Positions 1-14,454 of a stretch of 64,000 nucleotides of DNA are shown here, piece after piece. The notes under the pieces are model-generated. The model saw nothing but the letters and a program-made list of their open reading frames with translations. It did not search any database and was not told the origin of the DNA. The stretch spans positions 19,642,501-19,706,500 of the forward strand of contig JAMPIT010000379.1 of NCBI GenBank assembly GCA_026261815.1. Direction: 5' to 3'. This DNA is from Monarcha castaneiventris obscurior. Lineage: Eukaryota; Chordata; Aves; Passeriformes; Monarchidae. The translations under genes and the position numbers were made by a program. Position 1 is the stretch's first letter. The number at the start of each line of letters is the position of its first letter.

Positions 1-339
1 GATGAGTGCAAATCTCTGGATACATAAGAATATGACTGCCTTCATACTGGTATCAAATATTTAAACAGTTTGCATATAAACAAAATCTTTCTTTGTTGTG
101 GAGTCTATGCTTGCTTTATTCTAAAGCAAGGATATTATTACTTCTACTTTTTTGGTCTTTCTTCCTGTAGGATAAAGCGTAAGAAACACACTTCATTCAT
201 TGAGTAGACTGGGCTGATGTACATTACAGCAACAACCCAAAATTTAAGTAAGAAATGTTGCATGCAGTATCTTTCTCCTTTATTTAATTACACCAGCTAC
301 AAGAACAAGACATCCATTTGCCATCTTTCCTGCTCCCTT

Positions 340-880
340 CCAGCAGGAGGTACACTAAAGCCACGCTCTGATCCTTCGTCCCTCGCACATCCCAGCCCTG
401 AAGTCCGTCAGGGATTGGGACGAAGGGCGGATCATTTTGGGCACTGCATACCCGGGGCAGCAGGTCTGAGCCTGGGGAGCCATCCCTGCCTCACGAGTGC
501 TGCAGGGCACCGTGGGGAGGTGATGGCCAGAAGGGAATCGGGCTGCCGGCGTGGCTGGAAAGGCTGTCCCGAGGGGCAGGATGGTGTCTGCAAGCCCAGG
601 GGCAGTGGCCTCTCCCTGGCTCGGCTGGACCGAGTGTGGCCGCAGCCTCCTGACCCGTGTGAGAGCGGCTGCTCGTCCTGCTCGGCCGCCCCCGCCGCCG
701 GGATGCTGAGCCAGAGTGCAAGGGGTGCTGGGGCCGGAGCAGCCCTGGCACAGAGGGCACAGATACCACATCTCTGTTTTTGGCCATGCTGGGCCCGGGA
801 GCCCAAACTGGGCCCCCAGAGCATGGCAGGTCCCTGACTTGGCCACGGGTCCCCAGCTCCTTGGGCTGTGCAGCTCAGCA
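340..880. other. GC-rich, CpG-containing island in the 3' flank
   Basis: About 540 bp of roughly 65% GC with some 27 CpG dinucleotides stand out from ~38% GC surroundings. Frames stay open on both strands because stop codons are rare in GC-rich DNA, and none of the translations resembles a protein family. It could be a promoter or CpG island of an unannotated transcript, a regulatory element, or GC-biased sequence. Confidence 0.5.
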
Positions 881-3800
881 TTCCACTGTCCTGCATCTAC
901 GGTTTTTGGAGAGCAGAAACAAGACAGGAGACAAATATATGCAAAAGGAGATGGGAGCACCTTCAGCTCCTCAAGTCTGGGGGTTTCTAAGCTAGGGGAA
1001 AGGTTGAACTGATTCAAGATACAGTATGCAGCTGGGTGAAAATGCATAGTTTGTATGTATACATTCATTTACAAAGACCAAAGGAAGGTCCTTTGCTATG
1101 TAGTTTATTCACCATCTGCTTTTAACAAAAATGTGAGCTGACAAAGCTACAGGATGCCAGTTAAACACACAGCCTGGGAGTTAATGGTAGCTGAATGGCA
1201 TTTCCCAAACAGAGAACTAACTTTTCTTTTTGCTTTTTTTGGCATAATTTTAAGTAGTTTTTCATTTCAAGTCTGTTGTTTCTCTAATCATGTACTTTAG
1301 GATTTCAAGACATTTCTATTTAACCATGGTCATCTCAGTAATGACTGACCCTGCTTTGAGGGTTGTTAAGAAGTAAAAACCCCATAAGACAAACAAGCAA
1401 ATTAACAGAAACCTGGGTTTAGCTATGATGTGTGAACTAGATCAAAACATGGTTCTTTTAAACTGCTGAAATTCCAGTTCAGTAGTGAGTAGCGCTTTTT
1501 TGCTGTTTTGGTTTTTTTGGTCTTTTTTTGCAATAGCTGAGCTAGTACTGAGAAAATCCTTTGAGTTTGCTCACTCTCCTTTTATTTAGTTGACACTTTG
1601 AAACCTAGCTGCTTCCCATGAGGAATGTCTGTTGTCCTGAGCATCCCTGAACATACAACAGTCATGTACCAGGCAGGATGGGCTTAAATTGAAAAAATCT
1701 TGGTCTAAATGATCTATTTTAATGTTGTTTTCCATCTGCAATTTTTCTGAAGAAAAATTGCTTTGTCGCTTGTGACACTAAAACACAGTGGTCTGCTGCT
1801 AAATGTAACTTCAACAAAGATCAGTACTCTCTGCTAATCAGCATGTTCTAGAAATATTTAATTCAGCAATGGATTGACTTTTCTCATGATACTTTCTTTA
1901 TCTTCATGTTTTTTTCACATGCTTCATTTTTATTTAGCATTTGACTTAGATTCTTCCTTGCAATTTTTATTCAACCATATCTATGGAAATTACACAAAAG
2001 CATTTTTGAAGCTAGAAAAAAGTAATAATCAGATAACCAGGATTCAAATGAACAAGAGTAAAGTTACCTAGGCATATTTTGCAGTCTGAAGTCAAGAATA
2101 ATTGCCTGTTGCTTAGTGAACTGATCATTCACTGGGAAATGGAAAAGTAGTAAAGATTTTTTTTCCAGACAAACAATGAATATTGAAGGGCAAGAGGCTG
2201 AGATTTGATAATTCTAGAATGCATTGACCAGAAACAAATTATTTATTACCTGAACTGCTTGAGTAACTTAAGAAAAAAACAAACCTTCTCAATTTTTAAA
2301 AAAATTACTCTGTACAAAGCTGGTTAGTGTGTTAATAAAACTCAGGAGCTCGTGCATAGCAAATCAGGAATTCAGTAGTCATTCAATTATTTTCATCGAC
2401 TTTTGGGCATTAATATGCATATTGCTAATTTTGCAAATGTTGTTAATTTAAGAAAAACAACTGAAGTGTTTGGAGTGTCCTGACTTGTACTGAGAATGAT
2501 TCCCTAGATATCTGAAGTCCATTGGTTAAGCAGGCAGAACTGACTCATATGCTGACACAAAGATTTTAACACTTTTTTAATGTGAAATAACAGCAAAATT
2601 CTCAGAGGAGTTTTGGAGGGCCCAAGTCTGTGTGGTTTTGATCCAGCACTAAATAATTTTCAGTGGCAACAGACTGCAGAGGCTTTTTGATGAGTTATGG
2701 CCAAAGTCCTCTGAATTCTTGAGTTCTCCCCAGCTGCTGGTGCTACAGGGGACTGTGAGAGTTTGACAAAGGTGTGCACAGTAGCATTTTGTGTTTTTGA
2801 TGTTGTAAGAAAGATAAAAGCATCTGCTTCTTGTAAGAAACAACTTTTTTGTTATGTCCAAGTCACTGTCAGGGGAAGCTCCTAATCTAAATGTGCTGTG
2901 CCGGCCCACAGGCTGCCCCCAGGGGGCAGAATCAAACCAGACTGCGAAGGAAAAGCATCCACAAGTCTTCTCTCCTAAGCCTTCCTTCATACATGGAAAC
3001 ACAGCAACCAGTGGGGCCATGGAGCTGTTACTTGTGCTGCCTGACAGAGCACGACCTTGGAGAGCGCCTGCCACTGCTCTTGTTCCTCAGCTGAACACGG
3101 ACTGAGTTTTCAGAGACACCCTGTGCTTACTGTAAAGGTTTTAAGCTTAATTTCCCCGCTAATTCCAAGAGCTGAGCCATGCTGTGCAGCCCTCCTGTCT
3201 GTGGTAGGACGGACAGGTGCCATCAGCCCATGCTTCTCCTCAGCACAGGTACCACGGATGTTAAGCACAAGGCTTGCACACCACTGGCAGTGCGCTTGCC
3301 TCGCTCCAGGGACTCCTGGTGGTCCCTGAAGGACACAACAGCTCTGCAGCACACACAAACACCGGGATCGTGCCCACCTTCTGTAGGAAGAACTGCAGCT
3401 TGATTAAAAATGGCACACTGACACATTTGCAGTCCAAGGTGAAACTATACCTAGGCTATTTGGAAAGCTTTTACCTGTGGATGTAGAAATGATCAGAATG
3501 TCTGGAAGTCTCTGAAAAGGAACTGGGCCCTCTGGGAGGTGGCCACCTAAGAGCTTTTGCAATGATGGGTTTTACACGGCTTCCGAGCTGTGCATGGCCC
3601 ATGCACACACACACTCAGCCTGGGAAGAAAACGAGCATCGCTGTCTGTCTCTCCCCTCTTCACTGTCATGTGCCTTCCTTCCCCCACTTTTTTATTTGGA
3701 ATAAAGAGTTTGGACAAAGTAAAAGTCAAAAAGGTCTTTATTTTTCAACATACTCCACAAGATTTAAAAGTATTCTGTGCTGGGGCAGAGTAGCCATTCT

Positions 3801-6800
3801 TTAAAATGTTGGAACTGGCATCTACAAATTAAGATAAACTACATGCAACAGTGTGAGTGCTGTAAGCTTAACACCAAAACCAGGGGGAAGATGAGTTCAT
3901 CAACTTGCTTAGGAACAAGAAGATTGTCTTTAGGACACTAGTTCCCAAAACTAGTCAGGAAAAACCAAAAGGAAATACTATTGCCAACCTGGCAGTGGGC
4001 CTGCAGGTTTGGAGAGGTGCTGTTTGAAGCAGGAAAATCCATGCTCTCCTACAGCTTCTGCTGGTGCCTTGTACTGGCACGAGTTCAGCCCCTGCAGAGC
4101 CCAGGGGCTTTGCAGGCTGCCCACTGCACAGCACCGGGAGAAACACAACTCCTGGATGCTTCTGTTAAACTCATTTCCAAACTTCTAGGAGCTCCTGGCA
4201 TTTTAAACTTGCCTATTAAACAGTTTCATACCTCTTTAAACTAGATAAGGCTATTTTTTAAACCCTTATCAATTAAACTAATGTAGGTTTTGCATATAAG
4301 GAAATCTACCATCTAGAACTTTGCCTCCCCCTTATTCACATTCCACTTTAAACCGTGATATCCATTAATGTATTGAACTTCCCAAATGATAAATAATTTC
4401 AGAAGTTATAGTATTTCTCAATGTTTCATTAAAAATGTCTCTGACCCAAACATATTATTTACTGTATTTTATGGAACTTGCATTTTTATAAAAGCATCTT
4501 AGTTTCATGGTTAATTTCAAGTCAGAACTAGATTAATAAAACTTTTACTGTTTTGTCTATCAAAAATACATGGCCCAAAAAGTAAAAAAAATACATAAAG
4601 TGCAATGCAGAGCGAATTAAAGCTCAGTAATTTTATACTGAAGTGAAAGAGGAAATGCTCTGGTTCTAAAAATAATAATTCAGAAAAAAATGTTTTTAAA
4701 AAAGAAATTAACTTTATACTCTCTGAAACAAGATTTGATAGGAAACAAAGGAAGAACAATGTATTTCTCTTTTGTGATTGAAGCAAGATAAAATGATGTG
4801 TAGCTCTAAATACTACAGTCTTCTGCAAGCAGAATGTATTAGAAATCCCTTACACATAAAAACTGGGCAACTGGGTTTTTAAGTTTCCTACAGCTGCTTA
4901 CCCTGTGCTAAATTCACCCCCTTCTGTGATGGAAATACTTTTCTTACATGAGGTAATACGAATAGCAGGGGACAAGAAAACATGCTTGCTTTTTCAGAGA
5001 GTTAAAAAAACCCACAATGCAATTGATGCTGATGGTCCTCTTTCTTCAGTTACCTGATGACCCTTTACCTCTTGCCCAGCATTCCCATCACTATTAAATT
5101 GATGCTGTAATAAAAAGAGGCTGAAAAACTGCACTAACAAGACAGCTGAGGACCTTTCCTGTTTGCTACCATGTCCCAGTAAGAAGGGTACCCTGGTTCT
5201 CTGTAGAGATCTACAGAGGTCATGACTTCCCAGCCCCTTAATGAACCTTGCAGGTCCGGACACTACCACGAATAATTCCAAACTGGTTCCAGGGAGAAGC
5301 AAGGTCCAGCAAGGTTGTTTTTCACATCCTTTAACTCCTCCAATATCTGCTTAGCAAAACCTTGGTGCAGTTAAGACATAGTTTTAAGACTCATTGCACG
5401 TACAATTATTGATCTAACTCCTCTCTTTTCCCCTATATATTTCATTTCATATCAAAATCAATGCCACCAGCCGTAAGTGGAGCTCTCCTGAGCTTGCTGC
5501 TGTAGGAGTATGTGCAAGTTCAGGTCCCTAATAAGACTCCAGACAAGACAGAGTGAGATAAAGGCAGTATTATCATGCCTGCCACATGTAAGAGGCACAG
5601 ACCCAACAGGCCATAAGCTATCTAGCACTTTATACCGACCTATACTTACAGGACTGGATCAAGCCAGCATAACTCAGGAAATTTCTCTCTGGAAATGTCT
5701 CTGCTGGGGGTAGGAAGAGCTTTTTCAACAGTAGCACAAGCTTATGTCACCTTAACCTGCTGTGGAACTGCAGTGTGAGGCAAAATGCAGAGGTCTAAAT
5801 GTAAAAAACCCCAAACCCCCTGACTGAGCAAGGTCCCCCTTATAAAGGTCTACTAATAAAACACTAACTAAGGAAGTCTAAGAGTAGGGAAAGAGTCGGA
5901 AAGAGCCTCCTTTACCTGGGGGTCAAACTTGGTTTAGGGCTCAGTGCTGGGTTCCAGAAAATCTTTGGGAAAAACTTGTTTAAGGTTACAAGGGTCAGTG
6001 AGAGCCCTCACAGGAGCTGCAGCATGGCTCTGGAAGGAGGGAAACAACCATGTCTGATTCAGTCTGACAATGCTGTGGCTTACTCAGTGACTTTCTGCAA
6101 CATAAAAGCTATATCACACTTTTATTTTAATCACTAAAAAAGAGATTGTCTCTCCTCAAAAGAGCACGTGGGTAACCAACCTCCCTCAAGCTGGACACAG
6201 CAAAGGCAGCACTTGAGCCAACAGCAGACAGACGGTGGTGGTGACTCCCTTCACAACAGGCTGCCTGTCCTGGATCCCATACCGAGAAACCCCCTTCTCC
6301 CTGGAGCTGGTATCAGTAGGATGGATTACAGGCTGAATACCACCTGCCCAACAGCTCCTAAATCTGTCACTAAGTAACACATCCAGAGTACTGCCCCTTT
6401 GGTGTTACTAGAAACTCTTCCAAGACTCCTGCACATGTGCCGAGGTATCCACTGTATCCATCCCTCTCACAAAGTGGAATGCACAATTCCCACCCCTCAG
6501 AAAGGGAGATTCACGATTTCACACTCCCAATTCCAGTGGAAAGCACACAGAGGAAAACCTGTGTGCCTTTGTTCTACAACCATTACCTGTGTCAGCAGCC
6601 CTTGTCAATGAAATTATTCACGGGAATAATTGGAACTCTCCTGAGAAAACCTGTACTGCTTCGAGGGCTCAGCTCGTTACAATGCAATCTGCATTCTGCT
6701 CTTAATTGTGCAATAGGACTTTTTATCAGACTTGTAATTTACCAAAAAAAACCCAAAACACCAAAAATCAACCACAGCACTTCTGTAATTGACTGCTTAA

Positions 6801-9800
6801 GACAAGTTTCCTCATACGGGGATCCAATTCTGAGCAATTTTCTTCAGGTCTTGCCTGACTGGTAGAAGCCTCTTTTGACTAATGTCTCTGTGTTTGTACT
6901 TTGGCCCTTTGTTAGAAGTCAGTCAAACAGGGAAAGAACCAAACAACCTCTGTTCAACAGGCCTGATTATTTCTGTCTGTCAGTTAATTCTGGACTCAGA
7001 GCACAAGACAAAAACAGGAAGAGAGATGGGAAGATGATGTGTATTTCATTATTTATCAGCAAAAAAAACCCCAAACAGGGGTGAGATAGCCAGATACATT
7101 GTACTTGGCAGCCTGTATTCCACCAACCCTGCAGTACAGATGGAGAGAAGAAATATGTGAGTGGAGCTTTTAGTCTGATCGTTCAGATCTTTCTCGTGAC
7201 TGAACAATGAATCCTCAGTGCAATCTTTTCCTACAATCTTCTGCTTGTATGAACTCCCTACTTAAGCTGGAGCAGATCATGTTGCATGATCTCATTCAGA
7301 CTGTACAGTATCATGAAGAACTCAATTTTAAACGTGTTTTTTTTTTCAAAGTAATACCATTTAAGCCAAATACTGGTAATTTAGGAATGTTTTCACCATC
7401 AGAATAAAAAAAAAAAAAAACCCAAAAAAACAACAAAACCAAAACCAAACCCAAACCTTTGAGAAAATGCAAGAAACAAATCAAGGGAAATTTCAGACTA
7501 AACTCTCTGTAACCAAGGGGAGTAGATTTTTTTTCTTTCAATAATGCAGAATTTGTATGGCTTTGTAAAGGTGTTTTAGTTTACTTCTGTCATGTAAAAT
7601 AACGTACCACTACTCTATGTGATTTACAATTTTCCCCTCCTCCTTTTGGTTCTCAGGAATTCCCAAATCCTATTTCGTAATGAATAATAAACAGTCATAA
7701 AATTATACCTACATTATAATTTCAGAGAGGTATTAAGATCCCAGTGCCATAAAAGTCAGTTTTCAGAGTGCACATTTGCAGTGATGTACAAACACATCAC
7801 TTGTTTCCCTAATTTAGCCCTTTGTAAGTATTGCACCTGGTTAATAAGGCTACTGTCTATTTTCTTCTAATACTAAAAGCTACACATAGGCAACATCATT
7901 TGTGGCTTAAAAAACATAGTATTCCTAAAGTTTTTAAGTAAACTCATTTATTTCCTTGCATACTCAGAGCCCCTATGCCTCCAATTCCTGGAGGAGTGTT
8001 GAATATATAGGGAATACAGATGGAACGAGAAATTTATTTAATGTAACCTGCTTATCATGCATTTTTTTTCAATGTGCCCAAGTAAGTTTGAGCTTGATGT
8101 CAAAGAAACTTAACCAATGCTTTCACATGATTAAATGTACAGCTGAGCTTGTCTCTTTCTTACCTTCCCTTCTGCAATGCAAAAAATCATAATAAAAAAA
8201 GAATTCTCTAAATTTGTCTGGTCTTCTAAACACAAGATAAATTGCATAAACCCAGGAAAAGAAAAGGTAGATTGTCTCACAAAGTGCATATTTCAGACAA
8301 AGCTATAGGAGTATCTGCTCTTGCCAAGGCCTGATTTCAGAGGAGCTCAGAAATGTGAGCCAAACTTTAGAAACATGAGGAGTCTCATCAACAAACTCCA
8401 CAAGTGGAGGTAAACACACCCTCGAGTGCTCTGATGAACCTAAGCCTACATTTCATTCTTGTAATACCAGCAGTTCTACATCTGTGCAGTCGTACTTCCT
8501 AATTCATAGATTATGTGCTCCTCCTCCCTGAAAGATTTGTTGGCATCACTTTAAGAATTAATTACTACAGCTAAACACTGATACTAAAAATTCTGATACC
8601 ATGTAAATGCTATTTACATTTGTAGGTGCTAATATTGAAGATGCTAATTTTTATTCACTTCAGTATACACATTTGGGAAGTTGCAAAACAGAGTGCCTGG
8701 ACACAGGAGAAAGGATTGATAGGAAAAAATTATTATGGATCAAACAGGATTTTTCTGCGTAAAAATAAAGCAAAATTGAGAATTTGCAAAACTTGCAGAA
8801 TTTCAAAATCCTAGAGAGCACAGCTCAAAACCTTGGGTTTACTAAAGCTGATACCTTTGCAGATACGACAAAAAATACGTGGTGACATGTTTTAAGTTCA
8901 TGTAGAATTAGCCCTTTGCAAAGTGCAACACACAACTCTCCAGGACATCATGCTGACATAGTGCTTTTTTGCTTGCTGTAGTCATTTGGTAAGAAGTAAT
9001 TCAATTATAGACAAAGCATGTTTTGACCATGCAACTTTATAGACAAGAAGCCTTTATATTTACAGTAGGTCCTGAAAAGATTTACACAAATGTATAGATT
9101 TACATTATAATTAGGTTATGGTTCAAGCTAATTTTCTGTATTTTTGTATCTTTTTTTTTTCTATTTGGAACTTCCTAAGCTACAGCATTAAGTAAGGTCA
9201 TTCATCGATTAGTGCTTCATTCTAATTTTAGTAATTCAAGTAGTGAAATATTGCTTTTTAAATTTTGCCTAAAATAGAAAATAAAATAATTTTCTTAGCC
9301 ATCTTCCATTCAAATAAACTTGCATCCTGCCTTTACAGCCCTCTCACGTTCCCTGAGGAAATCTGTATTAACTATTTTCTTTATTCCTGTCTTCCAGAGG
9401 CAGTTTTTAACAAACAACAAGTTTTTAGTAACTTTTGTTTATCTCGCCATTACCATTACACATCATATACTAATTGATGCTGGGTATCACATACTATGAT
9501 AAGGACTCCAGAATCAAACCTGAATCTCTAAGAGGACTGGCAAACAGTAAATACCAACACTCAAACATTTTAGAATGTTCTAGTCCATCTTTAGATTTTA
9601 ATTACATAAAGAATTCAGATTTAATGCTGAAACAGCATTTATTTTGCTCTTTTGTTATTTTTTTATTTCCCTCAAGGGTACATTAGAGATCTCACACTCA
9701 GATTCAAACACAGAAGGAGAAACATTCTAGGTGTTAAAAAACCACAAGAACATTGGCTTGTTACTAAATTTATCTATTCCCTTCTATTTCATCAACTGAA

Positions 9801-12800
9801 TGAATTCTCGCTGTGAGTGTGAGCAAGCACCAGAGCAACCTGTACTTTCTTCTGCCTGGTGCCATCAGAAACAGGCTGATTTCTGTTCCCAGGGCCCTTC
9901 TGCACTGCTGTTACAAGTGGTCTGCATGAAGCACAAGGAACATGATGAGTGTTTTCTGTATGGAGGAGTACACTCAGAAAGTTGCAAGTGAAGACAAACA
10001 CCTCCTTAATTCCTGCTTTTGGATAGAACTGAGAGCACACTCAGTGTGAAAGCACTGTAGTTCAAGATGGAAAGAGCAGCTCAAGTGGGCACTCTCAACT
10101 ATAGGTGTACATTGGCTGTTTTGCAATCTTGAAGATTTTCCAGCTCCATATGGATGCAAAGAAAGGCTGTTCCCATCTAGCAGACAGAGAGTGTATTTAA
10201 ACCCTCAGCTTGATTTCTGCCCATTACTTCCTTCTAGGTATTTTCTAAAGGTGCCATAAACCTCTGCTGACCTTACATTAGAATGAAATCTACACTATTG
10301 TATTTTACAACTGCCTGGTTATCTACCAGAAAAATCCTGACAAATGCAGATTAAAGCTCAAACTTCATACTGCTCTCAGTTCCAGTGCTACCACCTCACA
10401 GGAAGATTGAATACAATATAAGATCAAGATTAGACTTTACAAAACTTTCTGCATCAAAATATTTCTAAGGTGCAGCACAACCTTCTCCAGCAGATGCCTC
10501 TAAGTTTGAACCAACAGAAGGAAGCCTCACTGGCAACCTCCAACATTTCTGCAAATGGCTAGCAAGTCTCCAATTCCATGCCCTGTTTCTGAGATGATGT
10601 TCCAACACATACATAGGCAGGAGAAGAAAGATATCACTTTGTATTGCTATTCTTACAGTGATTGTCCTGGATTCTTGACAGGGCCATTTTAGCTGGTCCC
10701 AGGCCACAGCAAGCAATAGAAAACCAACGCAATGTACTGGATCAGAATGAATGACAAAATAAAATTAGTGCCAAGAACATCTGGGACATTGCATGGTGCT
10801 GGAATCTAACATGCAGGTTCTACAAGAGCCTTTGGCTAAAGCTTTGCCTCCTGTTGTGCTGCCTATCTAGTCATTACTGTGAAAAACGAAAGGGAGAAGG
10901 AATAAAGATGGTGACATTGGCAATAGCCAATGGCTGCAAGGAACTTGTAAATAATTAGACAGCTAAAGCTCATACCAGGCTAAGGATCTGGGAAAAGTAA
11001 CTGGACAGACAGGCATTCTGCTCATCTTATTCATACAAGCAGGGCTGACCTGCCAACAGGTACATGCTAGGTGATGACTGGTATTGGTTAAAAGTGTAAA
11101 CTTGCAAATTGGAACAGAAGACATTTTACTCACTTTGCATCTTGTATATCCTGTTGCATTTGTGCAAGGCACTAGAGAATCAGGCACATTGTTTTGTGTG
11201 GAAACCGTTTTATGACTAAGATGATCTGCGTTTTAATGTTCAATAGCTTCATAGAGGAGCAGTTGGAGCATAGTCAGTATTAAAAATTGCCATTAAAATT
11301 TCCCACTTCTAAAATTATCTTATCTTCCAGATCTTTTGGGGGATGGGGTCAATGGGGAACTGGGAAATAGCTTTGTTCTAACAAGAAAACTCCTAAAGAA
11401 AAATATTTGGGATCAATACAGTTGATCTTCACTCTGATACTGATGTTGACAATTTTTGTTACCAACATCAATACTATTAACAAAAACACAGATCCTTACA
11501 TTTTTATATCGAGTTCTGGCTCTTGACATAGATAAACCCATGTCCAAATCTCTGTAGCACATAGAGACTGCACGACGTTCAGGACATTCCCTCCAGCTTC
11601 TCTGCGGGGTCACAGATAATGACCTACCACCCACAGAGAAACTGAAAGCCAGAATTGGCATGTAGTGATGACAATGAATGACCAAAGCATTCAGGCTAGC
11701 TCTTCCTCAGGAGAACAAAGGAATCTGACTGTTTTGGAGTGGTTGGTGCAGAAGTGTGAGATAAATCAGGCGTTAGGACAGCGATGCAGCCCAAAGCAAC
11801 ACAGAAGCAAGAGACTGAAAAATGGAAGAGATTACTCCAGATTTGATCAGTACTGCCAGCAGAAGGAAGGTTCTTGCTAGCTGTGTGAGGATCACAAAGG
11901 GGATGTCAGCAGGCGCTGAACTGCTCGTGTAACATGAATTAACTGGAGTTCAAAGCACAAAGCAGCTGCAGAACGCTCCGTGCGGGGCTATCGCGGCCTC
12001 GCTTTAGGCACAGTACCTTGGTAAGTGCCTAGGTATGAATCAAAATGCCACAGCCGTAAGATCCAAAACTGATTTAATATAAACAACTGATGAAAGGTTG
12101 TGTAAAAATACTGGTAACTTAGCTTTGTCCTGGCAGGATTTATCAATACCTTCTGTTCTCTGCCTTATTAACACCATCTTTCTCTCCTGTTTTGATGGTT
12201 TGTGGCTTTAGTCCCTTATGTAATCCATATCCAATTTGTACCAGAGGGCAATCTGGTCTGGCAACAAAACCATTCTTCTGTGCAGAAATTTATAAAGAAT
12301 AATCTTATTACAATAATCTGTAAAGTGCCCTCGGGAAAGGTGCTCACAATGCCATGACATTACAGAAACAATATACAAGCTGATACATTATTTTCAAAAA
12401 AATCCTCCAAAGCAAAAAGGAGGTGAACAACAAATATATAGGCAAATACTGTTAGTCCAACAACAGTCGAATTAATTATGGAATGCTTTATAGTCTTGGA
12501 GTGCTTGTAAAAATGGGAGGCAGGGAACAAACTGGCAGGAGTATCTTGGAAAGTCCCAAATTTTTTAAGTTCCATCAAAGTAAGTACACCATCAGCAAGC
12601 CCAGTGTTTGAAGATAAAATGTCTATGAATTACTATGAGGTATTTTACTGTGGAAATTTAAAAAATACAACATGTAAAGAAAACCCACGTTTTACTAAGA
12701 GGACAGAAGATAATACAGTGTCTATGTATATCCACTGACTCTTAGTGTCTTTTTTTTTTTTTTATTTGTAAAGAAAACAATCTTTCTTCTCCCTGTTAAT

Positions 12801-12821
12801 TTCAGATTTTATATACACATA

Positions 12822-12848
12822 TAAAACTATATAATATATATAGTTTTA
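12822..12848. repeat. AT-rich perfect inverted repeat
   Basis: Twelve-base arms (TAAAACTATATA and its complement) flank a 3-base loop, within a TA/CA-rich microsatellite-like stretch running to about 12900. It could form a hairpin in DNA or in ZNF704 3' UTR RNA. Confidence 0.8.
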
Positions 12849-14448
12849 CACGTATATACACACACATACAAAAATACTCATACACATTCGTGTATATATC
12901 TCAGGGTCTTACTGGATTTCAGAGTCTTTTTTCTTTTAATGACTTAGAGAACACAATTGGGCAAAAAATCAAGTAATTGCATGCATGCAAGTGTATCTTG
13001 CCACTTGTGCATGTAAATTACACAATTTGTAAATAACTGCAGAAATAGCATGCTCAAATTAGGCCCCTGATTGCCCAATTAACTTGTTCACAGAGAATCA
13101 GATGATAACCTTCAGTAGCTCCTATTATAGCTTCTTCTTTTCAGTACTACCTTATGGAATCCACGGTGTATATTCCAAACAACTGCATTGTTATTTTGTG
13201 CCTTTACACAGACACAAGCAGCGCTGCACATTTAATAAAGCTATCAAGTGAACTTTGGACCAGATTTTAGAAAGTTGTTTAGATGCTCAGAAGTCCTCTT
13301 GTGAGAATGAGCCAGCTTAGACAATTAAAAAACAAAAGTAGAAAAAGATTTGGTCTAATTTCAGTTGGTTCAAATGCTATGAAAAAAAATAACCCAGGCC
13401 TTTGTGGCCCTTCATGCCCCTACTAATAGACCAAGTTTTGCTTCCGTGTCTTTGATTTTTTTAAGGTGTCTTGTTTTCTCTAACAGGCAAGTATTACTTC
13501 GCCATATACATTCATTTCCTAGTAAATCCTTCCTTTATTTTTGCATTGAAATAATCATTAATTAACAGGATTTGATACAAGTGGACACAGAACACCAGGT
13601 TGCCACATTCCAGTGTACACTTCCTAATGGACAGAGAAACTGAAGTACCCAAATCAATCCAAGTACTGCAAGTAGAGAAACTTGTTAATTCATATATGAA
13701 AATGAGTTAAGAAATGGTCTTTTACCACAAATATGTTGCTCCTTTGCTGTTGTACTTCTTTTTCTGAGATGATGTTGTGGAAAGGGGGTATTTTCTTTTC
13801 TCTACCAATTTTTTGCTTCAAATCAATCTTAGTAGCTTTAAAAGAAAAATCTGAACAAACCATTATTTTAACAACAATCTCTCAAGTAAGAGAAAGGGCA
13901 GCAAAAGCAGAACTGCTGGGCTGGATCGTGTCCCTGAATTAGGTATTACATATAATCCTAGTGGCTGCATTTATGAGTTCTTCGCAGGCCTCCTGCAGCA
14001 ACAGCTGTGCTGGTCCAACAGTTCGTCCCCCCTCAGAAAGGGGAGAGTAGTAAGAAAAGCTACTGGAGCCCCTTTATATTCTTGTGGGTTCAATCAAGCG
14101 TCACCGATTTCTTTCCTCAAACTTCTCATGACAGTATCTGCTGGTGACTTGCCATTGCTGCTTTTCTTCCTCTAGAGGATCAAAATCCAATTTGGTACTT
14201 AAATTACTTTGTTCCACTCCACTGGTCTGTGCCTCGTTTAAAAATCTTCCAGGAATGCTGCTTGTCCTTCTTGCAAAATCAGACTTTGCTTTTCTCCTAT
14301 AAACAAACAAATGAAAATCCCAACTCTTCCCCACACCCCCTTTTCAAAAATATAATCATGATCATTTGTATCAGGAGAATTATTTAGCAGTCTCCAGTCT
14401 TAGTACAGCTTTTGTTCAGAAAACTGTAGCTTATATGACTCTGAAGTG

Positions 14449-14454
14449 TTTATT
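14449..14454 (-). promoter_or_regulatory. ZNF704: Candidate proximal poly(A) signal of ZNF704
   Basis: AATAAA on the minus strand lies about 490 bp past the stop codon and is the first such hexamer in the 3' UTR. The sequence just downstream is only weakly T/GT-rich, so its use is uncertain and more distal signals are equally possible. Confidence 0.3.

Noticed and set aside
217..1068. Several overlapping open frames of 98-237 codons on both strands
   Set aside because: They follow from high GC and few stop codons in the island at 340-880. None resembles a known protein.
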